Shown one piece after another: positions 58,263 to 64,000 of a DNA stretch of 64,000 nucleotides; position 1 is the stretch's first letter, and the number at the start of each line of letters is the position of its first letter. The notes beneath the pieces are model-generated. The model saw only the letters and a list, made by a program, of their open reading frames with translations. It ran no database searches and was not told the DNA's origin. Source of the stretch: Hydrogenophaga intermedia (GTDB taxonomy: Bacteria > Pseudomonadota > Gammaproteobacteria > Burkholderiales > Burkholderiaceae_C); NCBI RefSeq assembly GCF_000723405.1, contig NZ_CCAE010000001.1, positions 62,001-126,000 of the forward strand, given 5' to 3'. Both the position numbers and the translations under genes were made by a program.

Positions 58263-60170
58263 ATGCAAAAAAATCAAGTCCACTCCAAACACTCCCCCTT
58301 CCTGAGTTCGACGAGCTTCCTGCGGTACGACCGGCGCGCCCCGGAAAAAAAAGAGCCCTCCGCGGAGAACGCGACCGAGCTCGAGGAGGCGCAAGCCTCG
58401 CTGGACAGGGAAGCCCCTGATCTGCCAGCGGACCTGGACGCCATCGTGCTCACGCACTGGGCTGAACCCAACACCCCGACCCAACGAAGCCCGCTGGTCG
58501 ACCACCTGCTGGCCAAGGTACCTGAGGTTCGCACCCAGAAAGACCTGGACGCGTTCGTGCAGACGGCACTCGAGTTCAAGCAGCGCCCGGGCATGGGCGA
58601 GTTGGTGGAACGGCTTGTCCAGCACGCCGAAAACCAGTCACTGATCCTGTCGGGCGCCATACGCTCCCTGCCGGGCGACATGCGCTCCCTGGCGATCGCC
58701 ACACTGGAACGCGCCTATCCCAACCCCTATTCCGAACACCGTCTGCTGAGTCTGGGCGACCGCTGGGGAACCAACCCGCGCCAGTACATGGAGGCCTTGC
58801 TGAAACCGCTGCGCGACAACCAGAAACGGCCCTGGCCCGGTCAGAATTTGCCCGCCGGCTACCTGCCCCCCGGCCTCCTGAGCGCCCTCACACACCTGGA
58901 GAAGCCTCTGCAGGAGGCGTCCATCAATCAGCTAAAGGACATGCTGGACTTGCTGGTCACCCAATGCCCGGAAGAGGCCATCCAGGTGGCCCTGCTACCC
59001 AGCCTGCTGAAGGGCATCGTGTCGCGCTTTGAACAAAGGGCCCGCACGGGTGCACCGACCCTTGTGCTGGAGCCAGCGGACGAAAGCCGCGACAAAGCGG
59101 CACGGATCCATGGGCTGTTGCTCTGGCTGTGCGAACCCGCCCACCTCGCCGCCAATGCGCCCTGCTTCATCGATGGCCATCTGCTGCAGCTCAAAAACAG
59201 GTACGCCGTAGAGTCCAGCGAGCCAACAAGACAGAAGCAAGCGGCCGAGCATTGCCTGGCCGGCCTGCGCGCATTGTTGCCGCACGTGGAGTCAATGGAG
59301 GAACTGGCAAAGATCGAGGCCCTGGCCCGATCACTGCCCCCTGGCATCGACGCAAGCGACTACATGATGGACGTGATCTGGACGGAGATTCGTTGGGCAC
59401 TTGGCCTACCGGATGAGTCCGACGATCACCATCCCACGGTCAATCAGCTCTCGAACCTGCTTCGCATCCTGTTGGTGGCACCCACGGCTGCGGCCTGGTT
59501 GAACACGCTGGAGTTCCGCCATGCCAAGTACCCGGTGTCGGATTGGGTGACCCAGGTCTTGAAGCGCATGACGCTCACCGAGTGGCTCAGCAGCAGCAAG
59601 ACCTTGATGGCAGCCATAGACCGCCAGGCTGACTCAGCCTGCAATGCCTGCGCGCAAAACGGCCATGAACGCGAGCTGGTGAAACAACTGGCCGCCATCG
59701 TGGAAGGCCTGTCGGTGCCGGCCCGGCAAGCGGTGTGCGACTCGCTGTGCCAAAACATGGGCGTCCCGTGCATCACACTCACCGGCGCCCCATCCAACGG
59801 CCTTGACCCCAACGGCTTCAACGGCGCCATCCCGATCGCCAACCCGACGCAAGACCAGGGGCTGAGCTTCTCCAGCGAAGCGATGCGACTCCATTGGGCC
59901 TTGCGCCAGACAAGAACCGACCGACAGGTCACGTACATCGAGGACTACGTGACACGGTTGATCAACGGACAACACGACTACGACAAAAAGAAGCTGCTGC
60001 GGCAAGACTTGCTGACCGCCATCAAAGAGCACATCACCTACCTCCAACAGCAACTCCTTGTCCACAAGGGAATGCATTTCGTATTAGAAGAAAACTTCGA
60101 CAAAGACGGCAATTTCTTCTACGCGATAAGAGTGCTCAGGAGTGCGACGACGGATCTGTACGGCCAATAA
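58263..60170 (+). CDS. Large orphan helical protein
   Basis: 635 residues from ATG 58263 (MQKNQVHSKHSPFLSS). No signal peptide, membrane helix or known motif. The N-terminal 60 residues look disordered (charged, EKKEPSAENATELEEAQ); the remainder is alpha-helical and leucine-rich, suggesting a solenoid. APDLPADLDAIVLTHW then TQKDLDAFVQTALEFKQR is faintly F-box-like in spacing. Less GC-rich codons than ureD or the response regulator on either side. Together with the genes at 50729 and 62022 it may belong to one lineage-specific family. The function is unknown. Confidence 0.6.
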   Translation: MQKNQVHSKHSPFLSSTSFLRYDRRAPEKKEPSAENATELEEAQASLDREAPDLPADLDAIVLTHWAEPNTPTQRSPLVDHLLAKVPEVRTQKDLDAFVQTALEFKQRPGMGELVERLVQHAENQSLILSGAIRSLPGDMRSLAIATLERAYPNPYSEHRLLSLGDRWGTNPRQYMEALLKPLRDNQKRPWPGQNLPAGYLPPGLLSALTHLEKPLQEASINQLKDMLDLLVTQCPEEAIQVALLPSLLKGIVSRFEQRARTGAPTLVLEPADESRDKAARIHGLLLWLCEPAHLAANAPCFIDGHLLQLKNRYAVESSEPTRQKQAAEHCLAGLRALLPHVESMEELAKIEALARSLPPGIDASDYMMDVIWTEIRWALGLPDESDDHHPTVNQLSNLLRILLVAPTAAAWLNTLEFRHAKYPVSDWVTQVLKRMTLTEWLSSSKTLMAAIDRQADSACNACAQNGHERELVKQLAAIVEGLSVPARQAVCDSLCQNMGVPCITLTGAPSNGLDPNGFNGAIPIANPTQDQGLSFSSEAMRLHWALRQTRTDRQVTYIEDYVTRLINGQHDYDKKKLLRQDLLTAIKEHITYLQQQLLVHKGMHFVLEENFDKDGNFFYAIRVLRSATTDLYGQ

Positions 60171-60288
60171 GCCACGCCCCACCTCTGCAACCGCAGATCA
60201 GCGCGCTCCTTGCCCCGCTTTTCTCCGCATTCCCGCGCCGGCCCTCCGGCAGAATGCCCACACGGCCCACTGCGGACCGTGCCCCTTC

Positions 60289-61962
60289 ATGCTCGTCGCC
60301 GACAACCCCCTGCACACCGCCGCCGCCCTCGTCATCGAGGGCAACGCGCAGTCGCGCGCGATCATCGTGTCGCAATTGCGCGACCTGGGCGTGGGCAACG
60401 TTGCCCAGTGCGCGCGCGTGCACGACGCCCGCCGCCGCCTGGAGGCCCAGCACTACGACGTGGTCGTCTGCGAACAAAGCTTCGACAAGGAAAGCTACTC
60501 CGGCCAGGAACTGCTGGACGACCTGCGCCGCCACCAGATCCTGCCCTTCCACACGGTGTTCATGATGCTCACCGCCGAGGCCACCTACAGCAAGGTGGCC
60601 GAAGCGGCCGAATCCGCGCTGGACGCCTACCTGCTCAAGCCGCACACCGCCGCGAGCCTGGGCGAGCGCATCCAGCTCGCGCGCCAGCGCAAGAAGGTGC
60701 TGCACGCCATCTTCAGCGCCATCGACGCGCAGGACTTCGACCACGCCACCGCCCTGTGCCTGGCGCGCTTCGAGACCCGGCAGGACTACTGGCTGTACGC
60801 CGCCCGCATCGGTGCCGAACTGCTGCTGCGTGCCGGCCACATCGGCGAGGCACAGCGCCTGTACGAGGCGGTGATCGAAGCCAAGACCCTGCCCTGGGCC
60901 CGCCTGGGCGTGGCGCGCGCGCAGCTCGAATCCGGCGTGCCGGCCAAGGCCGTCACCACCATCGAAAGCCTGCTGGCGGACGACGACAGCTACGCCGACG
61001 CCTACGACGTGATGGGCCGCGCGCAGTTCGAGCTGGGGCAGTTCGATCAGGCCCTGTCCACCTACGCCATGGCCACGCGCCTGACGCCGCATTCGGTGAG
61101 CCGCCTGCTCAAGCACGGCATGCTGGCCTTCTACGGCGGTGACCGTGGCGAAGGCGTGGCCCTGCTGGACCGCGCCGCGCGCCTGGGCGTGGACTCCAAA
61201 CTGTTCGACCCGCAGGCCTTGGTGCTGCTGGCCTTGGCGCGCTTCGACAACAACGACACGCGTGGTCTGCAGCGCTGCGTGGACCAGCTCGCGCGCACGG
61301 CAGACCGCAGCTTCGAGCCCGAGCGCCCACGCCGCCTGCATGAAGTGGCCGCCGCCATCAACAATCTGCACAACAAGGTGAACGCGGCGGCGCTGGACAC
61401 CACGGTGCGGCTCATGCGCGAGGTGCTCTCGCCCGGCTTCGACACCGAAAGCGCGTGCAACCTCGTCACGCTGATGGTGCGCATGGCGCAGCGCGGCGCC
61501 ACGCCGCCCGACGCCGAGACCGCCATCACCGCCATCGCCCTGCGCTTCGGCACCAGCCGCGCGATGAGCGAGCTGCTGGCCTGCGCCGCCAAAGGCAACG
61601 AGCCCTGGGCCGAAACCCTGCGCCAGGGGCACGCGCGCGTGCTCGGCCTGTCCGAACAGGCCATGCGCCTGAGCCTCAAGGGCGACCCCACCGGCACCGT
61701 GGAGCAGTTGCTCACCGAGGCCGAGCGCACGCGCAACGCCAAACTCATCGAATCGGCGCACCAGGTGCTGCAGCGGCACGCCGAACGCATCGCCACTAGG
61801 GAAACGCTTCAGCAGCGCGTGGACGCCATGCGCCAGAGCTACCGCGCGCGCCCGCTGCGGCTGGGCGACCACACCGGTGTGACGCCGGGCGGGGTGGCGC
61901 TGCCGGCGGGGTATCGGGCGCCGGAGCGCGTGGGCCTGCTGGACGCGCGCCCGGTGGACTGA
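60289..61962 (+). CDS. Degenerate receiver domain - TPR-repeat protein
   Basis: 557 residues. Residues 10-130 form a CheY-like receiver with conserved Thr95 (MMLTAEA) and Lys117 (LLKPHT), but the phospho-acceptor Asp is Glu62 (YDVVVCEQSF) and the acidic pair near the N-terminus is E17-G18. Residues about 150-400 hold TPR-like repeats (WARLGVARAQLESG, AYDVMGRAQFELGQFDQALSTY). Similar receiver-TPR proteins occur in Burkholderiales and Pseudomonas. Probably a phosphorylation-independent scaffold. The start at 60289 follows no strong ribosome-binding site. Confidence 0.82.
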   Translation: MLVADNPLHTAAALVIEGNAQSRAIIVSQLRDLGVGNVAQCARVHDARRRLEAQHYDVVVCEQSFDKESYSGQELLDDLRRHQILPFHTVFMMLTAEATYSKVAEAAESALDAYLLKPHTAASLGERIQLARQRKKVLHAIFSAIDAQDFDHATALCLARFETRQDYWLYAARIGAELLLRAGHIGEAQRLYEAVIEAKTLPWARLGVARAQLESGVPAKAVTTIESLLADDDSYADAYDVMGRAQFELGQFDQALSTYAMATRLTPHSVSRLLKHGMLAFYGGDRGEGVALLDRAARLGVDSKLFDPQALVLLALARFDNNDTRGLQRCVDQLARTADRSFEPERPRRLHEVAAAINNLHNKVNAAALDTTVRLMREVLSPGFDTESACNLVTLMVRMAQRGATPPDAETAITAIALRFGTSRAMSELLACAAKGNEPWAETLRQGHARVLGLSEQAMRLSLKGDPTGTVEQLLTEAERTRNAKLIESAHQVLQRHAERIATRETLQQRVDAMRQSYRARPLRLGDHTGVTPGGVALPAGYRAPERVGLLDARPVD

Positions 61963-62021
61963 GCCGGTGGGGGAACTCCGAGGGAGATCTGGTGACTGAG
62001 GCCCTCCCCTCTGGAGCCACC

Positions 62022-63109
62022 ATGAACCGCACGACACCCGTATCCCAAACCCTATCCCTCGCCTTGCCCCGCACCGGGTTCAACGACCTGCATGCGGACG
62101 CCCAGTCGCAGGTCATCGAGCACGCGGCGGCGGATCCCTCCAGAGCCACCACCGTCGAAGACGCCTGGACCATCGCGCGCTTCAATGCCGGCCTTTGCAC
62201 CGTCAGCAAGCAGTTTCAGGAACGCATCCAACCCTACGTTCACCTGTCCTGCTTCTACACGCTTGCACTCATCGGCTGCAAAGAGCCGACTTCCAAAAGA
62301 CGCTTCCCGGTGAAGATGGATCTGATCAAAACAGCCCCCCGGATCCTGTTTCAGCGCCTGGAGAAGATGCCGGACCGCAAATGGCCATTGACACCCGTGC
62401 AACGGCTTCAGGTGTGGGTGGATGCACACATGGGCCTTGCTACGCCAGAAGATTTCGAAACTTGTCTCGGCCCATTGATGGGCCTTGTGAAAGCCGCGAC
62501 CGCAGCGCCCAAGGCGCAATTGCCGTATCGCACCATCCCGACCCTGATGGCGATGTTTCTATGTCGGTCCTTGACGAACCCGCAGGAGGGCAACACCTGG
62601 CACTTGAGCGCGGTGCATCGGCTCATGGACGCATTGCGCGAGGTCCATGATGAAAACATCGCCGTTCCGGCACTGCTCCAGTTCGTGGTGATCGCCATGG
62701 TCTACGAACACATGGGCCGTCCGTTCATCAGGTTTCACGTTGGAAACAGCCAAGTGACGCTCACCACCCAAATGGTCCTCGATGCCTTGCGGAAGCATCT
62801 CGACTATCACAACGACAGCGATGTCGGCCTGCGCGCCGTGGCCGCGGTGCTTGCGGCCACGGCGCGCAGGCCCCAGCGGACGCGAACACCATCAACATTG
62901 CCCTGAACTGCCTGGAAACGCTCGACCATCCTCTGATCGGTGTCTGGGCCGCGACGCTGAACAAGCTGGAGGGTCTCGAACTGCCGCACGAGTCCCGGCA
63001 ACGCCTTGATCGATGCGTTCAAAAGGCCGAGCAGAACGGCTGCGCACGGGGCTCTGCACCGCCTGGCGAGCTGTTGATCAAGTGGGTCTGGGCGAACTCG
63101 CCCAGTTGA
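62022..63109 (+). pseudogene. Frameshifted orphan gene with F-box-like N-terminus
   Basis: ATG 62022 with GGAG seven bases upstream (MNRTTPVSQTLSLALPRTG). The frame runs to about 62858 (...DVGLRAVAAVLAAT) and then ends at 62906. In the frame one base back, coding quality continues from 62861: GAQAPADANTINIALNCLE, IGVWAATLNKLEGLELP, up to TGA 63109. One missing base near 62860 explains this; the restored protein would be about 362 residues. FNDLHADAQSQVIEHAA then GLCTVSKQFQERI is F-box-like in spacing. Helical, otherwise unrecognised, with less GC-rich codons. Confidence 0.6.
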
Positions 63110-63118
63110 ACCGGGATA

Positions 63119-63319
63119 CTAGGCCATCACCACCGCGATGAACGCCAGCATGAACATCTGCAGCACGGCCATCAGCGGCAGCACGAGCGGCATGATGGGC
63201 GTCACCTCGTCGAGGATGTCCTGCGCGAACTCGTCGGTGTATTCCTTGAGCTCGGGATCGGAATAGTCCTTGGGGTGCTCGGCCAGGGCCTGGTCGGGCG
63301 GTGGGTACTTGTGCGTCAT
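63119..63319 (-). CDS. Small single-helix membrane protein
   Basis: 66 residues from ATG 63319 (MTHKYPPPDQALAEHPKDYS): an acidic N-terminal half and one C-terminal hydrophobic helix (PIMPLVLPLMAVLQMFMLAF). No known family. It is convergent with the frameshifted orphan gene and downstream of urtE on the same strand, so it may be the tail of the urt transcript. Confidence 0.6.
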   Translation of the reverse strand: MTHKYPPPDQALAEHPKDYSDPELKEYTDEFAQDILDEVTPIMPLVLPLMAVLQMFMLAFIAVVMA

Positions 63320-63486
63320 GGCAGGGCCCTCACGACAGTTGATGGGCATTGCGCGCGGCAAGCGGCGTTCCTGCACGAACGTCCAGGGCCCGCGCGCCGC
63401 GCAGACCGAGACATGACCATGTTGCGCCCCATTCCAGGGGCATGGCGGAGAAACCCCGCCAGCGGCGCGGTCGGGTGTGGCTGGCT
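63320..63486. other. Gap between urtE and the small membrane protein gene
   Basis: 167 bases with no coding frame I would defend. A weak TGGCGG...CCGCCA hairpin lies near 63443-63462. Nothing else stands out. Confidence 0.3.
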
Positions 63487-64000
63487 TCAGATCGCCACGA
63501 GTTGCCGCACGCCCTTCTCCTGCATCTCGCTGCCCGGCCCGCTGGCGATGACCTCGCCGCGCTCCATCACCAGGTAGCGGTCGGCCAAGGCTTCGGCAAA
63601 GTCGTAGTACTGCTCCACCAGCACGATGGCCATGGGCTCGCCGTCCAGGCCCTGCGTGGCTAGTTGGCGGATCACGCGGCCGATGTCCTTGATGATGTTG
63701 GGCTGGATGCCTTCGGTGGGCTCGTCCAGGATCAGCAGCTTGGGCTTGCTGGCCAGGGCGCGCGCGATGGCCAGTTGCTGCTGCTGCCCGCCCGACAGGT
63801 CCCCGCCGCGACGGCCCAGCATCTGCTTGAGCACGGGGAACAGTTCGAACAGTTGCGGCGGCACCGGCGTGCCCAGCGGGCGCGTGGCCAGGCCCATCTG
63901 CAGGTTCTCCTGCACCGTCAGCCGCGCGAAGATCTCGCGGCCCTGCGGCACGTAGCCCATGCCCAGGTGGGCCCGCACATAGGGCGGCGCGTGGCGAACG
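63487..64000 (-). CDS. urtE: Urea ABC transporter ATPase UrtE, 5' end cut by window edge
   Basis: Second ATPase of the UrtABCDE urea importer, of the LivF type. 171 codons are visible; Walker A lies beyond the edge. Seen here: GYVPQGREIFARLTVQENLQMGL (as YVPQGREIFARLTV), signature LSGGQQQQLAIARAL, Walker B LLILDEPTEGIQP, and LVEQYYDFAEALADRY in the switch region. EGIQP and the YYDFA block favour UrtE over LivF. urtE is normally last in the operon, so urtABCD should lie to the right. Fits urea from purine breakdown and the nearby ureD. Confidence 0.9.
   Translation of the reverse strand, partial: VRHAPPYVRAHLGMGYVPQGREIFARLTVQENLQMGLATRPLGTPVPPQLFELFPVLKQMLGRRGGDLSGGQQQQLAIARALASKPKLLILDEPTEGIQPNIIKDIGRVIRQLATQGLDGEPMAIVLVEQYYDFAEALADRYLVMERGEVIASGPGSEMQEKGVRQLVAI

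Noticed and set aside
60136-62037. Open frame of about 630 codons, minus strand
   Set aside because: Antisense to the receiver-TPR gene; composition is that of a shadow frame.

Overview
The window is a GC-rich, densely coding stretch of a betaproteobacterial chromosome. Gene content and order (leuC-entericidin-leuD-leuB-asd; sdhCDAB-sdhE-gltA; mdh-tam-citE-acnB; rpmF-plsX-fabHDG-acpP-fabF-rpoE-rseAB-degP) fit the Burkholderiales, most closely the Comamonadaceae; the genus is inferred, not proven. There is no rRNA, recognisable tRNA, insertion sequence, prophage or CRISPR array.

Layout. 1-4518 (minus): leucine biosynthesis, an entericidin-like lipoprotein and the start of asd, cut by the left edge. 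4573-9636 (minus): sdhC-sdhD-sdhA-sdhB-sdhE-gltA, closed by a strong terminator. 9795-16197: a GntR/UTRA regulator divergent from mdh, then tam, a citrate-lyase-like gene and acnB, so almost half the TCA cycle lies in 12 kb. 16198-16698: a gene-free stretch with a candidate small RNA and three DnaA-box-like sites. 16699-26827 (minus): fatty-acid/phospholipid genes running into the sigma-E envelope-stress operon. 26978-28951: DUF177, maf and a tetrapyrrole-type methyltransferase. 28959-32436: a nucleotide-sugar cassette (galU, manC, galE). 32424-36430 (minus): an S49 peptidase, a Rieske ferredoxin, a HAD phosphatase and the glutathione-dependent formaldehyde pair.

36532-58128 is a purine-nitrogen scavenging region. 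Urate is oxidised by the membrane enzyme PuuD, then processed by UraH, a UraD-allantoate amidohydrolase fusion and the allantoinase PuuE, under a GntR/FCD regulator. A NitT/TauT-type transporter, two orphan paralogues of its binding protein, two nucleobase deaminases, a Rieske oxygenase, a 2-oxoglutarate/Fe oxygenase and a VOC protein follow. UreD and, at the right edge, UrtE point to urea as an end product. The same 10-base operator-like palindrome precedes the FCD regulator and the transporter, which ties the two blocks together.

Three lineage-specific genes (50729-51940, 58263-60170, 62022-63109) break into this region. Their proteins are helical, resemble nothing I can name, use less GC-rich codons, and have N-terminal segments faintly like F-boxes. 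Two reading frames (near 38960 and 62860) appear broken by single-base losses.

The most unusual non-coding signal is a pair of inverted, structured palindromic elements at 39386-39498 and 39538-39639. Their stems differ in sequence but stay complementary, while the internal single-stranded blocks are conserved in sequence and length.
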